Below are positions 42,780 to 53,120 of a DNA stretch of 64,000 nt, piece after piece. The position numbers and the translations under genes were made by a program. Numbering within the stretch: position 1 is the first letter of the stretch; the number at the start of each line of letters is the position of its first letter. This DNA is from Tepidicaulis sp002389665 (GTDB taxonomy: Bacteria > Pseudomonadota > Alphaproteobacteria > Parvibaculales > Parvibaculaceae), in contig NZ_OZ244942.1 in the NCBI RefSeq assembly GCF_965222285.1, forward strand, positions 434,001 through 498,000. The letters run 5' to 3'. The notes beneath the pieces are model-generated. The model saw nothing but the letters and a program-made list of their open reading frames with translations. It did not search any database and had not been told where the DNA came from.

Positions 42780-43775
42780 ATGAGCCAGTCCCGCAGCCTT
42801 CCCTTTACCCCGCGTACCCTGCTTTTGGCGGGCCTGGCTTTGCTCGCCGGTCTCGTTCTGGTGATCGCGGGGTTCACCGCCTATCAGCTTTGGCCGCGCG
42901 TGATCGATACCTCCGCACTTGCCGGGGAGGGGGACTATCGCCTGCCTGCGCCGGCGCCCGGTGCGCCGCAGGTGGAGCTCGGCTATTTCGTGACCGGGAA
43001 AAATGTCTCGCCCCAGGCGTTCATTTTCAGCGGCGGCAGCCTCTTGAAAGAGCACACGTCCATTTTCTCCGGCGTGGTGGTGCGCCATCCCGAAGCCACC
43101 TTCCTGTTCGAAGGCGGGATCGGCTCGCGCATTGCTGGTGAATTCGAGCGGAATTTTTCCGGTCTCAATGCCAAGCTTTTTGCCTATGAAGGAAAGACCC
43201 CGGCGCTTGAGCAATTAAGCGCGGCGGGGCTTACGCAAGCCGATGTCGAGTTCGTCCTGCTCACGCATTTGCACTGGGACCATGCAGGCATCATCAAGGA
43301 TTTCCCGCAAACGCCCATCCGTATTCTGGAAGCCGAATATGAGGGCGCGGTCACGGCGGGGAAGATCGGTAATCCCGGCTTCTTTCCCGAGCAATATATG
43401 GACCCGGCCATCAATTGGGACTTTGTCACGCTCGATCCCGTCCCCTTCGGTCCTTTCGAACGCTCCAAAGATATTTTCGGGGACGGCACCGCCGTGCTGG
43501 TCGAGCTTGGCGGTCACACCACGGGCTCGCTCGGCCTCGTGCTGAGCCGCAGCCCGCAAGAGCGCTATTTCTTCATCGGCGATGTTTCCTGGTCGGCCGA
43601 AGCGGTTTCCATTCCGGCCGAAAAAACACCCTTTGCCCGCTCGCTCGTCGACCGGAACGCGGAGGAGACGGCGCGCACCGTGGCGCTTCTTCACGAAATC
43701 GCGAAGGCCAATCCGGGACTTGCCATTGTGCCTTCTCATGATGAGGCGGCTTTTGCGGCACTGCCGCGTCTTTAA
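42780..43775 (+). CDS. Membrane-anchored metallo-beta-lactamase-fold hydrolase (lactonase-like)
   Basis: A 331-residue hydrolase with an N-terminal membrane anchor (LLAGLALLAGLVLVIAGFTA), so the catalytic domain should face the periplasm. The dinuclear zinc site is intact: THLHWDHAG (HxHxDH), the third-metal-ligand His in ELGGHTTGS, the bridging Asp in FFIGDVSW, and the last His in VPSHDE. The overall order resembles N-acyl-homoserine lactonases (AiiA/AttM group), so a lactone or ester substrate is plausible but unproven. An ACAGGAGAG ribosome site precedes the ATG. It is probably controlled by the TetR protein upstream. Confidence 0.85.
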   Translation: MSQSRSLPFTPRTLLLAGLALLAGLVLVIAGFTAYQLWPRVIDTSALAGEGDYRLPAPAPGAPQVELGYFVTGKNVSPQAFIFSGGSLLKEHTSIFSGVVVRHPEATFLFEGGIGSRIAGEFERNFSGLNAKLFAYEGKTPALEQLSAAGLTQADVEFVLLTHLHWDHAGIIKDFPQTPIRILEAEYEGAVTAGKIGNPGFFPEQYMDPAINWDFVTLDPVPFGPFERSKDIFGDGTAVLVELGGHTTGSLGLVLSRSPQERYFFIGDVSWSAEAVSIPAEKTPFARSLVDRNAEETARTVALLHEIAKANPGLAIVPSHDEAAFAALPRL

Positions 43776-43930
43776 AGCCGCGCGTCCTTAAAACCCTTCG
43801 CTTTGATCTGCCGCAATAAAGCAGGTGGAGGCAACATGCCGCCTTTGCCGCTCTGGCCCGAGCCTTTATGGTGAGCGCGGGTGGCTCGGCGAGTGAATGC
43901 AGTAGCGCATTCGCGGGCGAAGGGACGGTA

Positions 43931-45115
43931 ATGAAAATACTGATTGCAGGCGGCGGCATTGGCGGCCTCACTGCGGCACTGGCACTGCTTGCCAAAGGGC
44001 ATGAGGTTGCGCTTTTCGAGCAAAGCGCGGACATGGGAGAAGTCGGTGCCGGGCTGCAGCTCGGGCCGAATGCGCTGCGGGTTCTTTTCTCCCTCGGCCT
44101 CGAGGAAGAGCTGGCGAAAGTTTCTTTCGAGCCGCAAGGTATCGAGCTGCGCGATCATGTCTCGGGCCGGCTTTTGACACAGATCCCGCTGGGCGAGCGG
44201 GCGCGGGCGCGCTACGGGCTTCCCTATTTTCATATTCACCGGGCGGACCTCCACCGGCTTTTGCATGAAGCGGTGGCAGCGCGCAGTCCCGGCACGATCC
44301 GCACCGAGGCGAAAGTGAACGGCCTTTATCAGAATGCCCGCTCGGCAACGCTCATCTTTGAAGACGGTGCGGTGGAAAGCGGCGATCTTATTGTCGGCGC
44401 AGACGGTATTCATTCGGCGGTGCGTACGGCCCTTTTCGGCGCGCGCAAACCTACCTTCAAAAAGATGATGGCCTGGCGCGGTCTTGTGCCCGCCGAGCGG
44501 CTCAAAGATGTGGGTCTGCGCCCCGTCGTCACAAGCTGGCTCGCCCCCCATGCCCATGCCATTACCTATTATGTGCGCGGCGGCGAGCTGGTGAATTTCG
44601 TCGGGGTGGTCGAGCGGGACACCTGGGTCTCCGAAGCCTGGATGGAACCGGGCAGCCGCGAGGAACTGCGCCGGGATTTCGGGTCCTGGCATCCAACGCT
44701 CAGCGCCGTGGCCGAAGCGGTGGAAAATCCCTTCCGCTGGGCGCTCCATGCGCGCGCGCCGCTTGCCTCCTGGAGTTCAGGCCGCGTCACGCTGCTCGGC
44801 GATGCCTGCCATCCGATGCTCCCGTTTCTCGCGCAAGGCGCGGCTATGGCGATCGAAGATGCTTGCGTCCTGGCGGCCTCTCTTGAAACGGCACCCGTGC
44901 CGGATGCGCTTGCCCGTTATGAGGCGGTGCGCAAACCGCGCGCCTCCAAGGTGCAGGCGCAGTCCGAGGCGAATGCGGGGCTCTTTCATCTTGCCCACCC
45001 GCTCTTGCGCGGCGGTGTTCACTTTGCCATGGCGGCGGGTTCAAAGCTTCTGCCGGGCTTTACTGCGTCCCGCTATGACTGGCTGATGAAATATGACGCG
45101 ACAGCGGCGTTATGA
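43931..45115 (+). CDS. FAD-dependent aromatic monooxygenase (salicylate hydroxylase-like)
   Basis: A 394-residue class A flavoprotein hydroxylase, using NAD(P)H and oxygen to hydroxylate an aromatic ring. The Rossmann motif GGGIGGLTAALALL is at the N-terminus, the DG motif is LIVGADGIHSAVR and the GD motif GDACHPMLPFLAQG. The sequence around ADMGEVGAGLQLGPNALRVL is typical of salicylate and 3-hydroxybenzoate hydroxylases. The start MKILIAG was chosen over a longer frame from 43868 because it puts the nucleotide motif at the terminus. It has no clear operon partner; it converges on the DUF188 gene with a 6-base overlap. Confidence 0.88.
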   Translation: MKILIAGGGIGGLTAALALLAKGHEVALFEQSADMGEVGAGLQLGPNALRVLFSLGLEEELAKVSFEPQGIELRDHVSGRLLTQIPLGERARARYGLPYFHIHRADLHRLLHEAVAARSPGTIRTEAKVNGLYQNARSATLIFEDGAVESGDLIVGADGIHSAVRTALFGARKPTFKKMMAWRGLVPAERLKDVGLRPVVTSWLAPHAHAITYYVRGGELVNFVGVVERDTWVSEAWMEPGSREELRRDFGSWHPTLSAVAEAVENPFRWALHARAPLASWSSGRVTLLGDACHPMLPFLAQGAAMAIEDACVLAASLETAPVPDALARYEAVRKPRASKVQAQSEANAGLFHLAHPLLRGGVHFAMAAGSKLLPGFTASRYDWLMKYDATAAL

Positions 45116-45562
45116 GCCCTGCTTTGCCTTGCGCACCGTCTCTTCCAGTGCGCTGAGAAAACGGGAGCGGTCTTTCTGCGTGAAGGCGGGATTGTAACTT
45201 TTGAAATCGCTCGTCTCGCGCAAGGTGCTCGTCAGATCGCGCATCGCGAGTGACATGCCGATATTTTCCGGCGAGAAAGGTTTACCGCTCGGCCCGAGCG
45301 CAAGGGCCTGTTTTTCAAGGCAGCGCGCGGCAAGGGGAATATCGGCAGTAATCACAATGTCGCCCGCGCCGATATGATCCGCAATCCAGTCATCGGCGGC
45401 GTCCGGGCCCTCCGGCACGATCATTTGCCGCACAAGCGGGCTGCGCGGCACGCGCATGCCGCTATTGGAAACGATATAGGTCAAAAGCCCGTGCCGCTCG
45501 GCAACGCGCAGCGTTTCCTCTTTCACCGGGCAGGCATCGGCATCGACATAGATCGTGGTCAT
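45110..45562 (-). CDS. yaiI: YaiI/YqxD (DUF188) family protein
   Basis: A 150-residue member of UPF0178/DUF188, a PIN-like fold family of unknown function. The signature YVDADACPVKEETLRVAER is at the N-terminus and DIVITADIPLAARCLEK lies in the middle, with the family's acidic residues. Length is usual. Its ATG overlaps the stop of the upstream ABC-F gene (ATGA), so the two are co-translated. Confidence 0.88.
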   Translation of the reverse strand: MTTIYVDADACPVKEETLRVAERHGLLTYIVSNSGMRVPRSPLVRQMIVPEGPDAADDWIADHIGAGDIVITADIPLAARCLEKQALALGPSGKPFSPENIGMSLAMRDLTSTLRETSDFKSYNPAFTQKDRSRFLSALEETVRKAKQGS

Positions 45563-47388
45563 GTGCCCTCCAGTTCCTCGCGCAGCATTTCAAGGGCAAG
45601 CCAGTCTTCTTCTTTCTGGGCCAGCTCAGCCTCTGCCGCTTCCAGCGCCTTGGCGGATTTGGCAAAGCCTTCCGGGTCTTTGGAATAAAAATCGGGTGCG
45701 GCGAGTTTTTCTTTCAGCTGCGCGATTTTACCGCCAAGCTTTTCCATCTCGCCGGGCAGGGTTTCAAGCGCATGTTTTTCCTTGAAGGAGAGCTTGCGCT
45801 TTTCCTGTCTCTTGGCGGGCGCGGCGACGGCTTTGTCGCCGCCGGATTTTTGCTTGGCGGGCGCGGCTGCTTTTTCTTCCTTTTTGCGTGCGCCGCGCTG
45901 GCGCTCCATATCGCTATAGCCGCCGGGATAGACCTGCCATTCGCCATCTCCTTCCGAGGCAATCGTATATGTCACGATCCGGTCGAGAAAATCGCGGTCG
46001 TGACTGACAAGCAAGAGCGTTCCCTCATAATCGGCGAGCATTTCCTGCAAAAGATCGAGCGTTTCGATATCGAGATCGTTGGTCGGCTCGTCGAGGATCA
46101 GAAGGTTGGAGGGCCGGGCAAGCGCGCGTGCCAGCATCAGCCGTCCGCGTTCACCGCCCGAGAGCGCATGAACAGGCGTGCGCGCCTGTTCCGGGGCAAA
46201 GAGGAAATCCTTCATATAGCCGATGACATGTTTGCTGGCGTTGCCGACTTCCACCATGTCGCCGCGTCCGCCGGTCAGCACGTCGCGCAAGGTCTCGTTC
46301 GGATCGAGACTTTCCCGGTTCTGTTCCAGCGTCACCATCTGCCGGTTTGTGCCGAGCTTGATGCGGCCTTCGTCGGGCTCGAGATCGCCTGTGATGAGTT
46401 TGAGAAGCGTGGTCTTGCCCGCGCCGTTCGGCCCCACGATGCCCACCCTGTCGCCGCGCAGAATTTTGACGCTCAAGGATTTGACGATGGGCGCACCGTC
46501 ATAGGATTTGCTCACCTCTTCAAGATCGGCAACGAGTTTGCCGGAGGTTTCTCCTTCGGTTGCCGCCATCGTGACCGTGGCGGTGGCGCGGCGCAGCGCT
46601 TCGCCTTGGCTGACACGTGCGGCGCGCAGTGAGTGGAGATCGCGCAGCCGCTTCTGATTGCGCTTGCGCCGGGCGGTGACGCCGTAGCGCAGCCAGTCTT
46701 CTTCCTGCTCGATTTTACGTTCGAGTTTGTGCTGGGCCTGCGCTTCTTCCTCGATCAGCCGGTCGCGGGTTTCCTCAAAGGCGGCAAAGCCGACATTGAA
46801 GGCACGTGTGCGTCCGCGGTCGAGCCAGACGGTATTGCGCGAAAGATTGGACAAAAAGCGCCGGTCGTGGCTGATGAGAACGAGGGCGGATTTCAGTCCG
46901 CGCAATTCGCTTTCCAGCCATTCGATGGCGGGCAGGTCGAGATGGTTCGTCGGCTCGTCGAGGAGCAGAATATCGGGCGAGGGGGCAAGCGTGCGGGCGA
47001 GAGCGGCGCGGCGTGCCTGGCCGCCGGAAAGATGGGCGGGATTTTCATCTCCTGAAAGTCCCAGCCGCTCCAGAAGATAGCGCGCCCGGTAAGGGTCGTC
47101 CCCGGGGCCAAGCCCGGCCTCGGCAAAGGCAAGAGCGGTCTCGAAGCCGCTGAAATCCGGCTCCTGCGGCAAATAGCGGATCGTGGCGCCGGGCTGCAGG
47201 AAAATTTCGCCGCTATCGGGCGTGGCCAGCCCGGCGGCGACTTTCAAAAGGGTCGATTTTCCCGATCCGTTCCGCCCGACAAGGCAAAGCCGGTCACCGG
47301 GCGAGACGGCAAGCTCCGCCCCGTTCAGAAGCGGTGTGCCCCCGAAGGTCAGGTGAATGTTTTTCAGATGTAAAAGCGGCGGCGCCAT
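45559..47388 (-). CDS. uup: ABC-F family ATPase Uup
   Basis: A soluble protein of about 609 residues with two ABC ATPase domains and no membrane segments, acting on ribosomes or on DNA precise-excision phenotypes in E. coli. Walker A motifs are GRNGSGKST and GPNGAGKTT; signatures are LSGGQARRAALA and LSGGERGRLMLA. The Lys/Ala-rich linker and helical C-terminal domain (LETLPGEMEKLGGKIAQLKE) are typical of Uup. The start MAPPLLHLK (ATG, 47388) was preferred to a TTG at 47424. It is followed by the overlapping DUF188 gene. Confidence 0.9.
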   Translation of the reverse strand: MAPPLLHLKNIHLTFGGTPLLNGAELAVSPGDRLCLVGRNGSGKSTLLKVAAGLATPDSGEIFLQPGATIRYLPQEPDFSGFETALAFAEAGLGPGDDPYRARYLLERLGLSGDENPAHLSGGQARRAALARTLAPSPDILLLDEPTNHLDLPAIEWLESELRGLKSALVLISHDRRFLSNLSRNTVWLDRGRTRAFNVGFAAFEETRDRLIEEEAQAQHKLERKIEQEEDWLRYGVTARRKRNQKRLRDLHSLRAARVSQGEALRRATATVTMAATEGETSGKLVADLEEVSKSYDGAPIVKSLSVKILRGDRVGIVGPNGAGKTTLLKLITGDLEPDEGRIKLGTNRQMVTLEQNRESLDPNETLRDVLTGGRGDMVEVGNASKHVIGYMKDFLFAPEQARTPVHALSGGERGRLMLARALARPSNLLILDEPTNDLDIETLDLLQEMLADYEGTLLLVSHDRDFLDRIVTYTIASEGDGEWQVYPGGYSDMERQRGARKKEEKAAAPAKQKSGGDKAVAAPAKRQEKRKLSFKEKHALETLPGEMEKLGGKIAQLKEKLAAPDFYSKDPEGFAKSAKALEAAEAELAQKEEDWLALEMLREELEGT

Positions 47389-47462
47389 GGCCTTGGGCTT
47401 AATGGCCCCGCCTGTGCCTGACAAGAGGCTTTCTTGACCCTGAAGGGAGTTTCGGGAGGCGC

Positions 47463-47780
47463 TTAGCGCAGGCGGCCGTCTTCAGCGGCATCTTCCTCGA
47501 AGCGTTCCAGCTCTTTCTCGCTCAAAGCCTCGTCCCGGTCTTTGTCGTAATAGGCGTGAAAGCCTCTGGAAAATTCACGCTCATCCACGATGCCGTCCTT
47601 GTCGAGGTCCCATTTCTGGTAAATGCCCTGCGCGGCGAATTGCTGCTCGAAGGCACCGGCATTGATCCCGGCAGGCCCCGCCGCCCAGGCGGAGGTGGCG
47701 AGAATATAGGTCATGGCGGCCAGAAGAGCGGCCAGCCATTCGTTGTTGACGATAAAGGCAATGATCGGCTTGCGGCCCAT
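47463..47780 (-). CDS. Small membrane-anchored EF-hand protein
   Basis: A 105-residue protein with an N-terminal signal or anchor helix (WLAALLAAMTYILATSAWA) and two EF-hand loops: DLDKDGIVDEREF with canonical Asp/Asp/Asp/Glu spacing, and DKDRDEALSEKEL. Calcium binding in the periplasm is therefore likely; the biological role is unknown. The start MGRKPII at 47780 has a GGAGG ribosome site 5 bases upstream; an upstream in-frame start at 47837 has none. It stands alone. Confidence 0.78.
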   Translation of the reverse strand: MGRKPIIAFIVNNEWLAALLAAMTYILATSAWAAGPAGINAGAFEQQFAAQGIYQKWDLDKDGIVDEREFSRGFHAYYDKDRDEALSEKELERFEEDAAEDGRLR

Positions 47781-47907
47781 GGCAGCCTCCCATTTCTGTA
47801 TCCCAAAGTGGCACAGGCCGCCGGCACAGGGCCGCACGTCACCTGTTTCATTTTAAACGCGCGGGCAGGGGTGTTGGTTCCCGATTGTGACGCGGCGAAA
47901 CGGGCAA

Positions 47908-47938
47908 AGAAAAACCGGCGGGGAGGCCCCGCCGGTTC
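47908..47938 (-). terminator. Thiolase gene terminator
   Basis: AACCGGCGGGG / CCCCGCCGGTT forms a perfect 11-bp stem with a three-base loop. On the minus strand it is followed by a T-rich tail (complement of the AAAGAAAAA run). Confidence 0.85.
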
Positions 47939-47963
47939 ATCCGTTTCCGCTAAGGTGCGGTGC

Positions 47964-49133
<1,170 letters not shown>

Positions 49134-49343
49134 GAGTGAATTCCTTCCTGTTAACGCAATCCGTTATGGGTCAGGGCTTTTGCCCTTTATGCGGATAAAA
49201 GCTGCCCTTCCTTTACACCCTTTGAAACGCGCGCTCTAGCTCTCTCGCCGCAGATTTGATCACTTCGCGCCCCTGACGTAGGGGAACATTGGAGAGAGGA
49301 TGATGCGGAAGGATGTGAGCTGCGCGGCGCCGTTAAGTGCGTT

Positions 49344-49950
49344 TCACGCCGCCTCGAGCAATTTTAAAATCGCTGCGACCGTGCAGGCCTTCGCATCTTC
49401 GATGCTGAGCTTTTGCTCATTGCGCAATTGGTCCCAGGCGGCAAAAGAAGCGGCCATTTCCACCCCCGCGCGCGCCGCCGCAGGGGCGCTGGCGCATTCG
49501 GGCAGGCAGGTCCAAAGCCAGAGGCGCATTTCCATACTGCCTGAGGCGCGGCGGCGCTCGATTTCCGGCGTATTCCAATGGCGGGAGCGATCCGAGCGGA
49601 TGAAAGGGCCGGCGCGTTCGTAGAACTCGCCCCTGATATCCATCATGGCGCGGGTGCGCGCTTCCAGATCGCCGGTGATTTTTTCCTGTGCCGATTGAAT
49701 GAGCGGGCGCAGAGAGGCGTCAAGCCGGTCCTGAATAGCGGCATAGAGCGTGTCGATATCATCGAAATGCCGGTAGACGGAGCGAAGGCCGACTTGTGCC
49801 TTTTCGGCGACCTGCTCGCCGGTCGGCGCGGGCTGGCCGCTTTGGATCAGCTCGAACAGCGCGTCGATGATTTTCTGTTTCGTTTGCGCACCCCGTGCGG
49901 CGCGGCCATCGGTTTTTTTGACGAAACTGACTTTTATGGGTCTTCGACAC
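49344..49950 (-). pseudogene. TetR family regulator, apparent frameshift in a T7 tract
   Basis: The reading frame from 49344 back to about 49912 encodes a typical TetR protein: DGRAARGAQTKQKIIDALFE, then VAEKAQVGLRSVYRHFDDID as the helix-turn-helix, then a helical ligand domain. That frame has no ATG, GTG or TTG at its 5' end. The expected N-terminus, MSKTHKSQFRQK, lies in another frame from a GTG at 49950 with an AGGGGAG ribosome site. The two frames meet at the seven-A run on the coding strand (49913-49919); removing one base would join them into a 201-residue protein. It may be a true mutation, a phase-variable tract or a sequencing error. Confidence 0.7.
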
Positions 49951-50402
49951 CCTCTTGCCTCTCCCCTTGCGCGAGTGGGCTGTTTGCCGAGGTTAAGGCC
50001 TTGGGCGTTGAGGGGCGAGCGTTTAGCGTTGCGGTTTGGCTTTGTAATTTATCGGCACATCAAATGCCTATTGTTAAGAGAAAGATCTGTTCATGATAAT
50101 TTGTCACGATTCTTGCCGGACTCATCGGGAGGAGAGATTCAGCCGGTATAGCGATATTTCGTATGAAGAAAGTCTTTAGAAATCAGCTAGTTCGTTGATT
50201 TAACTAATAAATTAGCCGATTCTCGTATATGCCGATTTGTCACAGTTATATATAAACTGAGTCATTAAAGCCTGAAGTTATTGACAAGAAGCGTGTCTAT
50301 TAATCTTCTAGGGTGTGCTTGAGTGCCGAGGGGCTCGCAAAGCACCAATCGAAGTAATCGAGGTATGCGGGGCGCGAATCGCTTCGCGTGAGGAGGGAAT
50401 AG
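49951..50402. other. AT-rich intergenic region upstream of the DUF1302 gene
   Basis: About 450 bases with no gene. Bases 50040-50310 are much AT-richer than the rest of the window. An ATTTGTCAC word occurs twice (50099-50107 and 50235-50243). TTGACA at 50281 is a possible -35 box. Just before the ribosome site, CGCGAA-TCGC-TTCGCG (50373-50388) is a perfect hairpin. Together these suggest a strongly regulated promoter and structured leader. Confidence 0.55.
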
Positions 50403-52916
50403 ATGATCGGAAAGATCAGCGGACGCGGCGCGCTAGGCGCGGCGTCGCTGCTGGCGATGACATGCCTATCGGGCATGCCGGCCAGCGCATTGGAATATCA
50501 ATTCGGCGGTGTGCAGATCTACTTCGACACGACGGTTTCGGCCGGTGTGTCGGCGCGCGTCTCCGAACGTAATGACCTGTTTTTGCCGGGTGGCAACGGC
50601 GGTCCGATTGAAGACCGGGGGGATGTGGAAACAACCACTGGTTTGACCACTACGGCGTCTGCTGCTGCCGGTAACTTCGGTACCCAGGTAGTGACGCTCG
50701 ACCGCGAGACGGGCCCGAACGCTTTTGCCGGGTCGATCAACACCGATGACGGCCGTTTGAACTTCGACAAATGGGACCTGACATCGGGCGTCGTCAAAAT
50801 GACGAACGACATTCAGGCGAACTGGCAGAACTACACGCTCTTTGCCCGTGTGAACTCGTTCTACGACGCGGTTCTGGATAATGACAGCTCTTACGAGCGT
50901 TTTGCCCTGAACGAAGGCGGCAAGGTGGATGCCGCCCGCGACATCGACCTGCTCGACCTTTATGTGTCGGCGGATTACAACGTGGGCGATTTGCCGCTCA
51001 ACCTGCGTATCGGCCGCCAGGTGATCAACTGGGGCGAAGGCACGTTCATTCTCAACGGTGTGAACTCCGTTTCCCCGCTCGATGTGAACGCCTTCCGCCG
51101 TCCGGGTGCCGAAGTCAAGGAAGGCCTGCTTCCCGTTTGGGCGGCTTATGGCTCCATCGGCCTTCCCTACAATCTCGCGCTGGAAGGTTTCTATCAGCTC
51201 GAATGGGAAGAAACCCAGCTCGACCGTCCGGGCACGCCCTTCTCCGGCTCTGACGTGACCGCGCAGGGCGGTGTTGCGAATGCACAGTCTTTCGTGACAG
51301 GCGGCCGAAACATTTCAGGCTTCTTCAACCGTAACTGTTCGACGCCTGACGCCTTCTCTATCGCATTCGATGGTGCCCTCGCTGCCGACCCGCGTTATGT
51401 TTGCGGTGGTACGAATGCTTTCGTGGACTATGCGACGCCTTATCCGGTTGGTAACAACGAAGCGCTGCGTTTGGCTCTGAAAGACGGTACGGGTGACATC
51501 GCCCGCGATCATGACCGGGAAGCAAGCGACAGCGGCCAGTATGGTCTCGCACTGCGCTGGTATTCGGAAGAGCTCAACTCCACCGAGTTTGGCTTCTACT
51601 TCATGAACTACCATAGCCGTGTGCCGATCGCGAGCCAGCGTCTTATCGGCCGGAACGCAAATACCTCGCTGCAAGTCTATACTGCAGTGGAACAGGATTC
51701 TGGCCAGACGTCCCGGCAGGCATTGCTTGGTGGGTGTACTGCTGGTCCTGAGCCGGGCCTTGCCGCATTGACCACTAACCCTGCTAAGGTTGCCTACCTT
51801 AACTCGGTTCTCGCCAACGACCCCAATAACCTACTTGGTGCAGCCAAAGGGGTTCTCGGCGGCTTGGCGCAACCGAACTCGGGTGCGACCATTTCTCCGA
51901 CATTGAATGCTGCTTTGGCAGCTCAAGGCGGTATTCAGACGGGCAGCCTGCTTGAAACGATGCTGGTGAACTGTCAGATCATCAACAACAAGCTTCAGGT
52001 TGTGAATGTCGATGGGGCGCCGACCCCTGTTCTGGTTGATGGCACGGAAATTCTTGCCAATACCACGACAGCAGGTGCGGCTAGCAATGTTGGCCTCTTC
52101 CTGGAATATCCGGAAGACATCAAGCTCTTCGGCTTTTCCTTCAACACCACGATCGGCGATTGGGGCGTGCAGGGCGAAACCTCGTTCCGTCCAAACCAGC
52201 CGCTGCAGCTTGATACGGACCAGCTGACGCTTGCCACTCTTGGCGGGTCTTGCTTGTTCGACTTTATCCTTGGTGTCGACCTGATGTCGGCCCAGCTTGA
52301 TGGGAGCCAGACCTTCTCTTCAGGGGCCACTTGCGGTCAGACGCCTGAAGGTAGCGTCACGGAATACACGGGCTTTGTCCGTGAAGAAGTTCTGACGGCT
52401 CAGATCGGCACGACGGCGACCTACACCCAGTCCAACCCGCTGATCGGCGCGCTTGGCGCTGACCTCGGTATCCTGGTAACGGAAGCCGGGGCGATGTGGG
52501 TGCCGGATGTTCCGGATGAAGCCGACTTCTCCCGCAAGCAGCTTGCCAATGTGTGTACGTCCGGTACGGACCTGCCGCTCGGCGCCTTCCTTGCGCTCAA
52601 CAACCGTCAGGGTTGCCGTCCGACCAGCCTGTCCTGGGGCTATGTGCTCCTCGGCCAGCTGCAGTACAACAACGCGTTCGGCACGCCGATCACGCTGAAC
52701 CCGACCATCGCATGGCAGCATGACGTGGCCGGTAACGCGCCGGCACCGCTTGCCAACTACCGTGAAGGGCGCAAGCGCGTCAGCCTGTCTCTGAACGGCT
52801 CGTATCAGAGCTCCTGGCGTGGCGGGATTTCCTACACGAACTTCTTCGGTAACGAGAAATACTCGAAAGACGGCGACCGCGACTTCGTCTCCGTCAACGT
52901 GTCCTACTCGTTCTAA
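50403..52916 (+). CDS. DUF1302 family outer-membrane protein
   Basis: An 837-residue outer-membrane protein with a signal peptide ending in MPASA near residue 29. It is rich in alternating aromatic/polar strands and ends in VSVNVSYSF, with the terminal Phe that serves as a beta-barrel assembly signal. LRIGRQVINWGEGTFILNGV is the most recognisable DUF1302 segment. The family occurs in marine and lipid- or steroid-degrading bacteria, but its cargo is not established. AGGAGGGA precedes the ATG after a perfect hairpin. Codon use looks strongly biased, as in abundant proteins. It has its own terminators downstream. Confidence 0.85.
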   Translation: MIGKISGRGALGAASLLAMTCLSGMPASALEYQFGGVQIYFDTTVSAGVSARVSERNDLFLPGGNGGPIEDRGDVETTTGLTTTASAAAGNFGTQVVTLDRETGPNAFAGSINTDDGRLNFDKWDLTSGVVKMTNDIQANWQNYTLFARVNSFYDAVLDNDSSYERFALNEGGKVDAARDIDLLDLYVSADYNVGDLPLNLRIGRQVINWGEGTFILNGVNSVSPLDVNAFRRPGAEVKEGLLPVWAAYGSIGLPYNLALEGFYQLEWEETQLDRPGTPFSGSDVTAQGGVANAQSFVTGGRNISGFFNRNCSTPDAFSIAFDGALAADPRYVCGGTNAFVDYATPYPVGNNEALRLALKDGTGDIARDHDREASDSGQYGLALRWYSEELNSTEFGFYFMNYHSRVPIASQRLIGRNANTSLQVYTAVEQDSGQTSRQALLGGCTAGPEPGLAALTTNPAKVAYLNSVLANDPNNLLGAAKGVLGGLAQPNSGATISPTLNAALAAQGGIQTGSLLETMLVNCQIINNKLQVVNVDGAPTPVLVDGTEILANTTTAGAASNVGLFLEYPEDIKLFGFSFNTTIGDWGVQGETSFRPNQPLQLDTDQLTLATLGGSCLFDFILGVDLMSAQLDGSQTFSSGATCGQTPEGSVTEYTGFVREEVLTAQIGTTATYTQSNPLIGALGADLGILVTEAGAMWVPDVPDEADFSRKQLANVCTSGTDLPLGAFLALNNRQGCRPTSLSWGYVLLGQLQYNNAFGTPITLNPTIAWQHDVAGNAPAPLANYREGRKRVSLSLNGSYQSSWRGGISYTNFFGNEKYSKDGDRDFVSVNVSYSF

Positions 52917-52924
52917 GACATGAG

Positions 52925-52946
52925 GAGGGCGGCTGCGGCCGCCCTC
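52925..52946 (+). terminator. GC-rich hairpin after the DUF1302 gene
   Basis: GAGGGCGGC-TGCG-GCCGCCCTC, a perfect 9-bp stem 9 bases after the stop, but without a T-run. It is probably a 3' mRNA-end stabiliser ahead of the terminator at 53014. Confidence 0.55.
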
Positions 52947-53012
52947 TTCCAAGACCTCTTCGTTGTGCCTCGATGTCAGCATCCCTCAAATGCGCATCCG
53001 CGCAGCGATTTG

Positions 53013-53053
53013 AGAGCGGAGATGGAGCGATCCATCTCCGCTCTTTTCTTTTG
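53013..53053 (+). terminator. Intrinsic terminator of the DUF1302 gene
   Basis: GAGCGGAGATGGA-GCGA-TCCATCTCCGCTC is a perfect 13-bp stem followed by TTTTCTTTT. Confidence 0.9.
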
Positions 53054-53120
53054 CGCCCCGGCTGGACAGGTCTTCATCCCGAACTTAATGTAATGCATTA
53101 TATTGGGGTGGAGGATGATC

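Noticed and set aside
49210..49239. Partial copy of the flagellar element (TTGA-N10-CTAG, plus strand) upstream of the thiolase
   Set aside because: The distal box is absent and no gene faces it on that strand, so it is probably a chance match.
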